A stretch of 64,000 nt of DNA from Balamuthia mandrillaris (Eukaryota > Discosea > Longamoebia > Balamuthiidae): contig JAVKOQ010000092.1 in assembly GCA_031835245.1 (NCBI GenBank), positions 1 through 64,000 of the forward strand, given 5' to 3'. The translations under genes were made by a program, and so were the position numbers. This document shows, piece by piece, positions 10,215 through 21,783 of the stretch. The notes beneath the pieces were generated by a model. It was not told the origin of the DNA and did no database searches. It saw nothing but the letters and a program-made list of their open reading frames with translations. Within the stretch, counting starts at the first letter, position 1; the number at the start of each line of letters is the position of its first letter.

Positions 10215-11194
10215 CCTTCTCCATATCCTCTCTTCACTCTTCACTCTTCTTACATGGATTAGATCAACAGGTGATTGCCTACTTGATGCGTTTTCAAGGG
10301 ATGACATACGACGAGGCAAGGAACCACACGCGCAACGCCAGGCCTTGCATTGAACCTCGCTGTAATTTCATGAGACAACTTCGTCTTTATGAGAGCCTGG
10401 GTTGTTGCCTGAACTACTATGAATATTATCTTTGGCAATTGGAATGTTTTGCCAAGGAATCCTTACGTATGGTTCTCCTCTTCTTTTATTATTGTTTCTT
10501 TCCTGTTAACGTATTGCGTAAAGCACGAACTATGTCTATTGCTCTTCAAGGGCTCTCGCCAAGGCTTTATCTGCGGGAAGAGTTGGTGGAACGATTGGAA
10601 ATGCCCAAGGAAGAACGAAAAGAGTTTTGGGCGGAAATGTTTTGCTGTAAAGAATGCGACGCGGACCTCTTCACTCGCCTCAACCTCCTAAAAATGTCTC
10701 ATGAAAGGACAACTAACGAAACTCAAATTTGGTGCAATGCAGTGCAGCTGCTATCAATTCACGACGACGACAGCGGTAACGAAGTGGGAGTGAAGAATTC
10801 AAAGGAAGAACCCAGCGAAACCAGAACGGATGGAGCAGAGGAAGACAGCTTACAAACGATAGATAAGGCCGATAATCCTCAACAAAAGACAAGCGAGAAA
10901 GAAGAAGAGAAAGTGGAGGAGATATCAGGAGAAGGATTTTTGTTTGTGGAAGTGATGGACTGGATGCATAACGTACACGAGCAAAGTGGATCCATCACAT
11001 GTGCTTCTTGCGGCTCTGTTTTGGGCGATTATGACTGGGAAGGCAAGTCTGTATTCTTCCTTCCATCTTCCTCTTCACGTTCTTCATCGACAGAGCGCAT
11101 GTGTACAGTAAAACGGTTATTCAAGCCCATGTTTCGCATCTCTCTGTCTCAAGTGCTGCTCCGGCACTGGCCTTCCCACCACAACACCCCTTAA
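9542..11194 (+). CDS. DUSP12: Dual-specificity phosphatase, DUSP12/Yvh1 type
   Basis: Six exons (9542-9727, 9873-9997, 10087-10117, 10271-10466, 10551-11042, 11094-11194) encode about 376 residues. The catalytic signature HCAAGVSRSA is assembled across the exon 2/3 junction and gives the CxxxxxR loop. The general acid Asp is probably in EVDDWLGED. The C-terminal half carries CCKEC and CASC pairs and a VMDWM segment, matching the Yvh1/DUSP12 zinc-binding domain, which in yeast links the protein to late 60S ribosome maturation. The central part is acidic and longer than usual. The last intron appears to use a GC donor (GGGAAG/GCAAGT); alternatively these bases are coding, since the frame is open. 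The 10467-10550 intron is also in frame, so its removal is inferred from family alignment. Confidence 0.85.
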
Positions 11195-11565
11195 GTAAAC
11201 AATGCAGCCTCTCTCTCATTTATAACTTTCATCATTTCTCGTTCTTTGCCATTTCATGTTTCTTGTTTCTCTTGCCTTTCTCTTTCTTACGAATGCAACA
11301 AGTTGGTGGTACCGCTCATTACCGTTCACACAAAAAAAGCAAACCTCCTCTGGTTGGGTTCGAACCAACAACCGCCGTTTCTCCTACAGAGGGTGTGCTG
11401 AAGTTAAGCTCCTTTGATGGGTCCAGAGGTGTGCTTCTATGGACCACAAATTGACCACCAAATGACCACGTCCCTGAGTAATTTTTTTCTTTGGGATCGT
11501 TTTACCCAAGAGGAGGCGCTGCGCCGGTTTAATGGTGATTGAACGTCCCAGGGTGCAGACAAACG
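11195..11565. other. Intergenic region with tRNA-like palindrome
   Basis: No protein gene. It contains a T-arm-like sequence (on the minus strand GTTGGTTCGAACCCAAC) and flanking inverted heptamers CCTCTGG/CCAGAGG (about 11347-11435). It also holds a 13-base match to the internal part of the 5S gene, GAAGTTAAGCTCC (about 11401-11413). No standard cloverleaf could be drawn. Discussed under findings. Confidence 0.4.
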
Positions 11566-14500
11566 ATGGAAGGAGGAGGGAAAGGGGGAGGGGGAACCAC
11601 TTTGAAGCCGCGCAAGAGGGTGCAACTCTCCCTGACGGAACATTACGCGCCCTCATGGAAAACATGGGAAGGCGTTCGCGAGCTGGTACAAAACTGGCAC
11701 GATGGTTTGTGGTTGCTACTGTGGCTCATCTTTTTTTTTTGGCTTCCCCTCCCACACTTTGCTATTCTATCTGTCTCAGGAAAGAGTGTTGTGCACTTCT
11801 CATCGACTTTCTTTCTTGTGGTTGTTGGTTTGTTTTGTTTGCCATTAAGGCGTATTACAGACCTATGAAGACTCTCCCAAGCCTTCCTCCGCTTCCTCTC
11901 CACCAGGCGTGCACTTTCACAAGAAACCTTCTTCTTCTTCTTCTTCTTCTTCTCCTTCTTCTTCTCCTTCTTCTCCTCCTCCTCCTCCTCCTCCTCCTCC
12001 TCCTCCTCCTCCTTCTACTACTACTACTACTAGTTCTTCCATCTACGAAGCCTACTACTATTCCTCCTCCTCTCCGCAAACGAACAAACCGGAGCGGGTC
12101 CTTCTGGGCTGGCTGTGCTACGACCGGAGCAACCAACGCTTGGTCATGGTGAACAAAGGCGTGCGCCTCGCCCGCAACGTCCTTCTCCTGGGCTACTCCA
12201 AGAAGGCCCGCCACAAGGACGTCATCGGGCAGTTTGGGGAGGGCATGAAGATCGGCGTGCTGGCGCTGCTGCGGGAGGGCCGAGCGGTGAGCGTGCTGAC
12301 GGCGGAGGAGGAGTGGCGCTTCTGCTTCGCGCGGGATGAGGTCTTCTCCGAGGAGAGGGTCTTGACGGTGTTCATCGAGGATAGAGAGGAAAACAGACTG
12401 GCCAAGCTGAGCATGGGCTCATCTTCTTTGGCTGGGAGGAATAGGAGCGAAGAAGCGGAGCAGAAGAAGAAAGAAGAAGAAGCAGAAGGAGAGGGAATGG
12501 AATGGATGATGGAAGCGGAGGATACGGTTACCATTGTGTCGCCGTTGGAGCCTCATCATTGGGACTCGCTGTGTAAACGGTTTCTCTTCTTGGAGAAGCC
12601 TCAAGATTGCATAGGGTTAGATTACGTTTGCTTTTTCTCTTCTCTCGTTCATCCATTCTCTTCTGTCTTGACTCTTCTTTTTTTTCATTTTTTTTCTGGT
12701 CCTGCCCTCGTCTCTTGCCTCTTTCACTTTTCAGTTCTCTTTCTCTTTGTTCTTATCTCTATTAGTTCTCGTTTCTCTCTTCTGAACTTGTTTAAGAACT
12801 GAACTAGGAACGTTACTGTTGGACCCAACCATGGATGGAGATCTGTACGTGAAAGGCGTTTGGATAACCAACTTGAAAGAGGATGGCCTCCGAACTGGCG
12901 TCGACATGCAACATCTTCGTTTAGATCGTGACAGAAGAGCTGTGCTTCACATCAGTACGAACCTAATACCTTTTTTCTTTTGCTTGATGATTCTCATTGG
13001 CCTATCTTTTTTTTTGTTCACCTTTTATGTTCTCTTCGAAAAGGTGACTTGGAACATCAAGTTTCTAGCATGTGGCTGAGAGCGTTGGATGTGCGCCCTG
13101 ATCTTGTTGGCCGTTACTTTGACATGCTTTCTTCCAACGTAAGTTTTCTTTTTTCGTTTGAGAACTCCTTTGCTCACGGTCTGTTATTCATTCTTACTAT
13201 CTAATGAACACAGGATCTTCCTTGTGATGTCAAACATGCGAGCTTCTACATGGATGATTCTCGCCGTGTGTATCTTCTCCATTCTCTCTCTCTCTCTCTC
13301 TCTTCGCTCTTGGTTTTTCTTTATCCTTAACAGCATTTTGTTTCACAACCACTGTAGAAATACGTTTAATGGCAAACCATTTCTTTCGTACCCACGGCTC
13401 TAACGCGTTTCCGGTCTCCTCTTCCGTTCCCCTCTCCGCTCTCCGCACGTTAGAAGAAGAGCTAAACCGCAAGGCTATCATCTGCAACTCTCATCTCCTT
13501 CAAATTCTGAGTCAATGCGGTGAGCTCGGCACTTTGGAAGCTCTTCTTGCAGACCATAACAGAAAGAAAAGAAACACACTCACTCAGAAAAAGGAGTACA
13601 TTCCATGGAGTGCTTTATCGACGGAAGAGAAGGACGTCCTCTCTCACGCTGCAGACCTCTGCAAGCTCGTTCTTCCGGCCTTTGCTCTCTCTTTCGTGGA
13701 TGTAGTAGAATGGCCTCTTCTTCAACAAAAACAAGAAAGAAGGCTGATAGAAGAAGAAGACGAGAAAAAGTGGATAACGTTAGTTTGTCCTTCTTCTGGA
13801 AAAGACGGTAACAAGACAAAAGAACACGGCGCTCGTATTGAACTTGCTCGGTCCCTGTTAGATGCCAAGGTGGTTCATCATGGTGTTCCTTTTTCTTCTC
13901 CGTTTGGATGCATTCTTGCCGAGGAAGAAGCAGACATAATGGGGACAGGAGAAGAGAAAGAAAAGGAGAAAGGGGAACGCGAATGCCTTTGCCGAGAGGT
14001 CTTCATTTGTAAAGGTATTATTTGCAAGGTAAGCGACAATAACAACGTTCAATGGTCATCTACCAGAAAAGCTGAAGGTGCAACGGAAGCGAAAGATAAA
14101 GCAGAGAATGACTTATTGATGGAACTAGTTCAAAGAGTCCCCTCTTCTGTATCTCCCGCGTCATCCGCAACATTCAGGTTGGAACACAAGCTTTTGCTCA
14201 AACTCGCAATGCAAGCCTGCCGGCTTTCTTCTCCTCCCTTCTGCCACGAGCTGCATCATCCATCCAACAATACAAAGCAACAAAACGAAGAAGAGGCAGA
14301 GCAACGAAGAAGCAAAGAACTCAAACTCTATGAAGAAAGAGAACGTCAGCTGCGAGCTCACGTTCAGGCTCTTCAACGAGAAGCCTCCGAGAACGACAAA
14401 CATCATCTTGAAGAACTCGACAAGCTCAAAGAGCAGCTCCAGGAGCTGCAGCAACACCTCCAACAGAGCCAAGTAGAGAGCGTCAACCTCGAGCAACGCT

Positions 14501-15071
14501 TGAGAGAGAACTACGAACGCGCCAACGAGCAGCTCCGAAGACAGCTGCAACAGCGAGAGGAGGAGTCCGTTCAAACGGGACAAGAAAACTTGTGGTTGAA
14601 GCAAGAGATGGAGCGGCAAGAGCTCGCCTACAAAGACAAGGAGGCTGCCCATCAGCGAGGCATTCAACGTTTGGAGAAGGAGGCCAACGACTACAAGCAA
14701 CGCCTCATCCAACGCACCGAGCAGCTGCTTCGTTTTCTGAGGGACAACGAGGCTGAGAACAAGGAGGAGGCGCAGCGGCGGCTCTTCGAGGCCATGGAGA
14801 GCATTCGCAGGGAGCTGGAGGAGGAGAGGGAGCGGCAGCTCTGTGCCGTCTGTGCCGAGCGGAGGATCGACTGCGTGTTGATGCCCTGCCGGCATCGCTA
14901 CTTGTGCCATCTTTGTGGCGAGTCGGTTTCTCGTTGGTCCGTTCCTTCTTTCTATCTCTCTCATCCCTCTTCCTTTGTGTTCTTGTTGTTTTTTTTTTTC
15001 GCTAACAGACTGTGGAGCGCAGCCCGGTGTGCAGAGCGGACATTCACGAACGTATCACCACGTTCAACTAG
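11566..15071 (+). CDS. HSP90-type ATPase, coiled-coil and C-terminal RING-like protein
   Basis: Seven exons (11566-11704, 11850-12615, 12797-12954, 13044-13138, 13214-13265, 13358-14925, 15009-15071) give 946 residues with consistent phases. Near the N-terminus, WEGVRELVQNWHDG and GYSKKARHKDVIGQFGEGMKIG resemble the N and G boxes of GHKL (histidine-kinase/HSP90-like) ATPases. They are separated by a Ser/Pro tract encoded by CTT/CTC repeats (about 11932-12019). Residues about 690-890 are a long Glu/Gln/Arg-rich coiled coil. The end is a RING-like module: CAVC, CRH, CHLC, then SPVCR, so the usual seventh Cys appears to be Ser. Such ATPase-RING fusions suggest an ATP-gated E3 ligase or chromatin/stress factor; this is inference. 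The start is the first ATG before the ATPase motif; an upstream exon cannot be excluded. Confidence 0.8.
11932..12019 (+). repeat. Coding CTT/CTC repeat tract
   Basis: Trinucleotide run (CTT)n followed by (CTC)n inside exon 2 of the ATPase-RING gene, read as poly-Ser followed by poly-Pro. The opposite strand would give poly-Arg and is a shadow. Length variation between strains is likely. Confidence 0.85.
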
Positions 15072-15251
15072 TGGCCCCTGCCCAGGTCAGGCCAGGCAGC
15101 ATAGTCAACCAGACTTTTTTGATGAAACCACAGGATCACTTACTTCGACGCGAGCCCAAACCAACCTCTCCACACTCGTCGTTTTGTTGATCTTGAGCAA
15201 AAAACAAAATGTATTTTTTTTTTGTATATTCTTCTTCCTCTCTTCTTCCTC

Positions 15252-15671
15252 TTACCACCTCTTGAGCCACTTGTGACGATACTTGAGGTCCTCCTTGATG
15301 ACGGGCGGTTCCAAGGGTTTGTAGCTCCAGTCGCGGGGCACGCGAGGGGGCAGGTCCTCCCACCGCTCAAACGACTCGTGCTCCCGCTCCGTGCCGTCGT
15401 AGAGCTTGAAGGGGTGGTAGGGCAGCCTGGGGCGCAGCTGGGTGCGCAGCACGGCGTCCGTCTGGCCGGCGGGGCGCGTGTGGGCCACGTACTGCTCCCA
15501 TGGCTTCCGCTTGGGCATGTGGTTGCCGGGGAGGGTGTTCTCGCGGCGGAGAAAGTACTCCGCGTCGAGCAGGCGGGCGGCACGCTTCTTGGCGGCGCGT
15601 TTCCTGGTAGCGTTGTTGGGGTGAGGCTTCCACAACAAGCCGGAACGAACCACCGTGGTTGGTTTGAACAT
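15252..15671 (-). CDS. Small basic protein, candidate mitochondrial ribosomal protein mL60
   Basis: Single exon, 139 residues, very basic. The N-terminus MFKPTTVVRSGLLWK followed by RKRAAKKRAARLLD resembles, from memory, the fungal MRPL31/mL60 pattern (MF..FKPT....GLLWK.P...RK...R.R...D). The rest (PWEQY, RLPYHPFKLYDGTE, DWSYKPLEPP) is not recognised. The protein size also suits mL60. The start is the Met immediately before the conserved-looking segment; a GTCGACA motif lies 153 bases upstream (15824-15830). The gene converges on the ATPase-RING gene with only about 180 bases between the stops. Assignment is tentative; a lineage-specific mitochondrial or nucleolar basic protein is the alternative. 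Confidence 0.6.
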   Translation of the reverse strand: MFKPTTVVRSGLLWKPHPNNATRKRAAKKRAARLLDAEYFLRRENTLPGNHMPKRKPWEQYVAHTRPAGQTDAVLRTQLRPRLPYHPFKLYDGTEREHESFERWEDLPPRVPRDWSYKPLEPPVIKEDLKYRHKWLKRW

Positions 15672-16342
15672 TGTTCTGAGATGAAAGGAACGAGAGAGCT
15701 CGGCTTCCCCCCCGCTATTCACACTCTCTTCTTCTTCGCTTTCTTTTCTTGTGTGGATGAGGGAATGTCAAGAATGATAGTAATGTCTGGAATTTCAAAG
15801 AATGAAAGGAATGGTTAGAATGTGTCGACATAATCTTCCTCTCGGGCATTTCCTTCTTTTGGTCAGCAAAAAATTCCCCGAAGCACAATCAAACAAACGA
15901 CCAAAAGAAAGAAGAAGACAGCAACCACGACCCCACCAACCAACCACTGCACCAACCATCCCTCCACCACTAAAACACCACCACCTGACCTGTTACAGAA
16001 CTGAAAAAAAAAAACCAACCACACGCCAACCCTACCGAAAAGTTTTTTTTTCTTTCAAAAAAAAAAACACCACACCAAGAGAGAACATTTTTGTTTCTTA
16101 GTATTTTTTTTTTTGTGTTCCTGTTCAACCATTTATATTTATATTAGTATTGTTTTTTTTTTCTTGGCCCTATATGCGTGTCCCAACAACTCTGCTTCTT
16201 CTTCTACTTTGACTGGAGCACCTACCGTGTCTTTCTTCTCTCTGTCTCTCTCCTTTTTTTTTTGAAATAGCATAGCGGTTGGGTGGGTTTATGGTGGTTG
16301 GGTGGGCGGAGTTGACCGGGACGGAGAGGAAAGCCCTTCCAA
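15672..16342. other. Divergent intergenic region
   Basis: About 670 bases between the mL60-like gene (-) and the large F-box gene (+). Contains GTCGACA at 15824-15830, ACC-rich sequence (15920-16040) and several poly-A/poly-T runs. No gene seen. Confidence 0.5.
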
Positions 16343-19300
16343 ATGCAACATAACTGTGACCCAGGGGTGCTGCGAGACGACTACCGACAAGCCTACTTTG
16401 CCATCGAGAACAGACTCCGTAACGGTTTGTTTGTTTGTTGGTTTTTTTTTAAAAAAAAATAACTTTCTCTCATTTTCTATAATGCTATATGCAGACCCGG
16501 ACCCAACGCAAGCATTGAAGAGGGCCAAGCAAAGCGTCAACAGCGCGTTGAGAGGGGAGTTGGACCGGAACCGGCTGCTCTACTTTACGGACTGCGTTCT
16601 CGTCAAACTCGTTAAAGCTGCTCTCAATCGAACGTATGCTCAGCTTTTATTTTCTCTTCTTGGTCTTGTTCTTCTGCTTCTGCTTCTGCTTCTGCTTCTT
16701 CTTCTTGTGCTTCTTGTTCTTGTTCTTCTTCTTCTGCTTCTTCTTCTTCTTGTTCTTGTTCTTCTTCTTTTTCTTCTTCTTCTTCTTCTTCTTCCTGCTG
16801 GTTGTCGTCTTCCTCCTCTTCTGCTCTCTTCCTCTCCTTCTTCCCTTCTTTCTTGTCGTTCTTTCTTCTTTCTTTAGTTCTGTTCTTGTCTTACCTCTTT
16901 TTGTTCTTTCATCTCTCTTGCTTTTTCTTCTAATTAAAAAAATAGAGACTACAAAGGAATAGCAGTAACGGGAGTGCTCAAGTTGTTGTTGCAGACCGTT
17001 CGCTTTCTTGTCAAGCACATCTCGCAGGACAGACAGTCGCTCCAGGTTGTTCTTCGAGCAAGTAATGGCGGTGGTGGGACCGGAGGAGGAACAAAACAAG
17101 TCTTTGAAGCGTTGGCAAGACTCTTAGACCCATCCCAAAAGTTTTACGCTCTGCCCAAGAATGGAAGAGACGAACGCAATAACGATGAAGGATTAAAGGG
17201 TGATGGCTATTCAACCCGAGAAACAGCATTGGAGGCCGATGATGTATCATCCTCGTCTCCGTCTTCAGCTTCTTCTTTGTCGTTGTCTTCGTCTTCTTCT
17301 TCGTCTTCATCTTCTTTTCTGTCGGCCAAGTCATCGTCAACACCTCCCAAAAAGGGCTCAAAGATAGCAAAGTCCTTTCCAACAAGTAGCACGAAACAAA
17401 CACTGTCGTCGACTCATTACGATGACCATTGGTTGGAACTTACCAAGGTTTGTGTATTATGTGGTATTTTTGTTGCTTTTTATTATTATGATAACATCAA
17501 CTTACCTTGCTCGTTATGCAGTGGTTTGAAGAGAATCCAATGACAGAGAGCTATGGAAGCCAAGACAGTTCTAAAATTACGTTTACTCGACCCATTAAGG
17601 TCCTCATTTATCTCTGTCATCGTTTCTCTTTGCTTTCTTTTTCTTTTTTCCTTTCTTTTTTTTTCAATTCTTACTAACGTTACGTATAACCATGCAGCAA
17701 GGAAATGAGCAAGTGAAAGCCGCTTTTTTCTTGATAGTAAATCAGTTTGGAAAGTGTGGTGGCTTTGAAATGCTATGTAAGCAAATAGAGAGTTCTCTTC
17801 CGGCTCCAGAAGACCTAAGGACTACCCTTTGTTTCATCCGGATGCTTTCCAATGTATGCTTTCTTCTTTGTTTCTTCCTTTCTTGATTATTCCTTCGTAT
17901 GGTAACTTAAACAAACAATACAGATCAAAGATTACTTAGGAGACTTCAGAGTCCAATACTTTGCAGAGTTCCAAAATGTGGCCTTCGGACAACTGCTTCG
18001 CATGCTGCAAATGGATCACGTCCGAATGAACAAAAGCATTCGCGACCGCTTCAAGGAAATCGGCAAAGAACTACAGTTGCTCATCAAAGACGTCTACACC
18101 GAAGAGCAAATAGATCTTCTGGTGAACGAGTTCAACCTCAATGTCTCTCTCATCTCTCTTCGCTCGAATCATCCTCGAAAAGTTATGAGCTCCATCAACC
18201 TCATCAACCGATTCATTTCTCGCTGCGGGAGCTGTTCTTGCTGTTCTTCTTCTTCTTCCTCATCTTCCTCTTCTTCGTCTCCTACATGGAGTCATAAAAC
18301 AAGCGACTCTTCATCCTCTTCTTCATCTTCCTCTGCATCCCCCTCTTCTTCCAGTTCTTCCTCGGGATCGCCTTCAAGTGGATATTTGAGACGAAAGCTT
18401 TTCTCCGGAAGTTTTACAAAGTTCAAAAACAAAAATGCAAGCAACAATAAGACAGACAACAAAGACAAAAAGAAGAATTGTCAGCAACTACAAAATTTTG
18501 ATGAAGAAAACATCGATCTTCACTTCTTGCTCAGTTGGATGCAAAGAAATAACTTCAAGGATATCATTCTAGCGAAATGCGGTTATACTATGAACGAATG
18601 TAAAGAAGGAGACAGAGAGGAAGACGGGGTGGTAGAAGAAGGAGATGGAGGGGAAGAAGGCGATGACGATGAACTTGAAGAAGCAAAACGAGGTAAAAGA
18701 GAAGATGACGATGGCGATGAAGACGACGAAGAAAATGAGAGAATGCACAAAAAGAAGTCTACGTTGGGAGAATTCGAGAGACAGACGCGAAGTAGGAACC
18801 GAAGAAGAAGAAAACGAAAAAGAGGACAAGGATATTACACCATTCCTAAACATGAGTTGTTGGAAATCCTTTCATTTCTCGGAAAGCATAACCAACTCAC
18901 ATCTCCTCACGAGTATCTCGTTTTGTGGCAGAGCTACTCGATGAAACGACAATTAGCAATTAAACGCTCTCTTCAAGCATTCAACAACATTCGAGCCACC
19001 ATAGAGCCGTTGCATGCCACAATTGCTGCTTATGGCGGTCGTCCACCTTCTCTTCGACATAAACTTCACTCTAGTTCTCTTAGTAGAGTTCCCTCTTTTT
19101 CGGCCTCATCTTCATCATCAGCATCTTCATCATCTTCTTTTTCTCCGTATTCTTCCTCCTCTTCCTCTTCTTTGTCTGCGACCTTTGCCGAAGAGACGTC
19201 ATCCCCGTTTTCTTCATCATCATTATCGTTATCATCTTCGTCATCCATAATAACAACCACTTCATCAACAGAAGATCATGCAATAACTGTGGAAGGAGGA

Positions 19301-21444
19301 AAAGGAGCAGAACACCTAAAACAGTCCAACAACACCATGGACTTGTTCGTGGAAGAACGTATTCAATACTGGCTCGTTCATAGCTTGTTGTTGGGAGGGG
19401 ATGTCTCTCCCAAATTGCAACACATCGGACTTAGTCTTGAATTTTTCTGCCGCCATGTACATTCTCGGTGGATCGAAGGTGGTGACGATCCTCTTTGCAA
19501 GTCGTTGAAACAACAGCAGCAGCAACAACGTCGAGTGTCTTTTTCTTCTTCTCCATCATCTTCCGCAAGGCTATTAACTCAACTTTCGTCTGGACACAAA
19601 AGTGATTCTGGAGAAAGTGGAAGCGAGAAAGAAAAGGAGAAAGAAAGAGAAAAGGAGAAACAACGAGAAACAAATGGCTCTACTGAAGAACGTCCCACAT
19701 TTTTATCAACTTCCTCCGAATCGATCAACACTTCTTCTCAAACCAAGAGAGGAGGAGAAAAGAACAAGAATAATAACGACAACAACAGCAACAAAGAAAA
19801 GGCAAAGAAGAAGTTAGAGCATCAACAACGTGATGCAACTGCGGCGAAACGTTCTCGTCGCTTGAAAGACATTCGCAGTCTGAAACGAATCACAGCGAGA
19901 CGGTCGTCCTCTCGCAAAGATGATCTCAACAACGGTTCTTCATCGCGTAAGAGTCAAACAATGCCCGATCGTTTATTACCCTCAGGAAGAAAAGAAGAAA
20001 AGGACAAAAATAGTAACAGCAGAAGAAACAGCGATGATAATGCTAAAAAAGAAGGCGAGGAAGCAAAAGAGGAGGAAGGAAAGCAACGCTGTGAAGTTAT
20101 TCATAGCACTGATTCGGCGGAAATAGTAATTCAACGACAACAACCTATCGACGCAATGACGAAAGGGGAGGGAGAAAAAGAACAACAACAAGCACTAACG
20201 AAAGCGTTGACGGATTCGTCTTCTTTAAAGGCCGGTGATGCTAAAGATTCAACACCTTCGACAACGATGATGGAAGTGGTATCGTTCTCTTTGATGCCAG
20301 CGGAAGTCGTTCAAATGGTATTTTCGTACTTACCAGCTGCTGATCTCTTGAGAACTTCTTTGGTTTGCCGACAATGGTCATGCGTCAGTCGCAACGAGTC
20401 GTTGTGGAAACGACTTTATCTCGCACTTTACTACCAACAACCTCATCACTTCAACGACTTTTCTTCTCACGATAGCATCAAAACGAGAACTTCTTTCGGT
20501 TCTACTTCAGATATCTACCATCGTTATACTTCATCGACTGTAACAATGGACGTGATAGATGTTGTGAACAACAACATCAATAAGTTGGTGAACGAGAATC
20601 TTATGACGACTACAGATGCTATTATGATGGATGAGGATGAAAGATGTCAACATCTTATGGAGGAGCGAGCCTCCAAAATGCAGCGTGCCTTGGATTCCGC
20701 TGCTTCTTCCATAACATCTTCCTCTTCGTCTTCTTTTTTGTCTTCTTCGTCTTCGTCGTTGCCTGTTTATGGTGGTGGTGGCAGCAAGAAGCAGACGACA
20801 ACCACGAAAACCAACGACGCCATTTTTGGATATCCTTCGCCTTGGCAGAAGGCCTTGCTTTGGGAAATGAAACTTGGTACCTCTTTTTCTGTTCTCTTTG
20901 TAGTTTTTGCTGGTAGTGGCGTCCAGACTGACAAGACGACTCTCAAACAGCGGAGTCAGTGATAAAAGCGTTGGTATTGATGGAACCAGGCAGTGCCACA
21001 TATTCTCTCCAGAAGTTGGAGAAAATGGGCGTCATCTCCAAGTCGTCCGGCCTTCTTCTTGCTCATCGCCAAAGGTACTTCACCCTTCCTTCTCGTCTGT
21101 GTGCCCTTCTTCTGTTCTTCTGTTCTATTCTCTCTTTTTTTTTAACCTTCTTGCTTTTTTCTTTATCAACAAATAGTAAAAAGAACAAACTGGTGATTCG
21201 ATACTCAGAGCAAGGAACATTAGAAATCTATCCAGCCACTACCACACAAGGGAGTGTAAGCGCCAACAACAGCACTCCTCTCGTTTTTGCTCTGGACCAC
21301 ATCATAGAGAAGCTGCTCTTCGAGACGAACGGGCTGATTGTGGTGGGTGGATCTTCCAACGATCTCATTTTGAACGTAAGAGCTTTGTGGGACCTCCTCA
21401 AGAAACATTTTGTGCCGAAGCAGAAGCTGCATCTGTTTGCTTAG
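16343..21444 (+). CDS. Large F-box protein with deubiquitinase-like helical-repeat N-terminus
   Basis: Eight exons (16343-16424, 16495-16633, 16946-17447, 17522-17599, 17698-17853, 17924-20876, 20951-21074, 21177-21444) encode 1433 residues with consistent phases. The first part (VTGVLKLLLQTVRFLVKHI; IKDYLGDFRVQYFAEFQNVAFGQLL; LLSWMQRNNFKDIIL; LLEILSFLGKHNQLTSPHEY) resembles, from memory, the helical-repeat region of very large deubiquitinases of the USP9X/USP24/USP34 group, interrupted by poly-Ser and acidic inserts. No Cys/His-box USP catalytic domain follows. An F-box-like motif, LMPAEVVQMVFSYLPAADLL with a CRQW tail, is near residue 1110. The last 120 residues are a compact unrecognised domain. 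Inferred role: SCF-type adaptor. The F-box is strong; the deubiquitinase relationship is a moderate-confidence reading. Confidence 0.78.
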
Positions 21445-21783
21445 GTTTTTTTGGTTTCGCTTTTTGACTTTTTTTTTTTTTGCTTTTATACTTTTTGTTT
21501 GGATTTTTGTTCTTATATTTTTTGTTCCTTTTGTTTTCTTTCAGTTAGTTTTTGTTTTTTTGTTTTTTAATGTTAGTGATATCTTTTTTTGTTGTTTTTG
21601 TGAGTACAAGCTTTTAATACTGCCGTTATATTACATTCTTTTTTTTTCAAACCGATCTCATCCTTTCTATCTCCATTCCTCTTTCTCTCTGTTGTTCTTC
21701 TTCTGCTGCTGCTGCTTGATCATCTTTATTTTGTAAATCCAGCCCACTCTTTAGAAGCTTCACGTTCTCCCTCTTCTTCTACC
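21445..21783. other. Convergent intergenic region, T-rich
   Basis: 339 bases between two convergent stop codons. T-runs and TTTTTGTTT-type sequence on the + strand are typical of 3' ends. No gene seen. Confidence 0.5.

Noticed and set aside
11855-12214. Minus-strand frame with a poly-Arg tract
   Set aside because: It is the reverse complement of the Ser/Pro-coding CTT/CTC repeat in the ATPase-RING gene.
14161-14964. Long minus-strand Leu-rich frame
   Set aside because: Shadow of the Glu/Gln-rich coiled coil of the plus-strand gene, which has domain and splice support.
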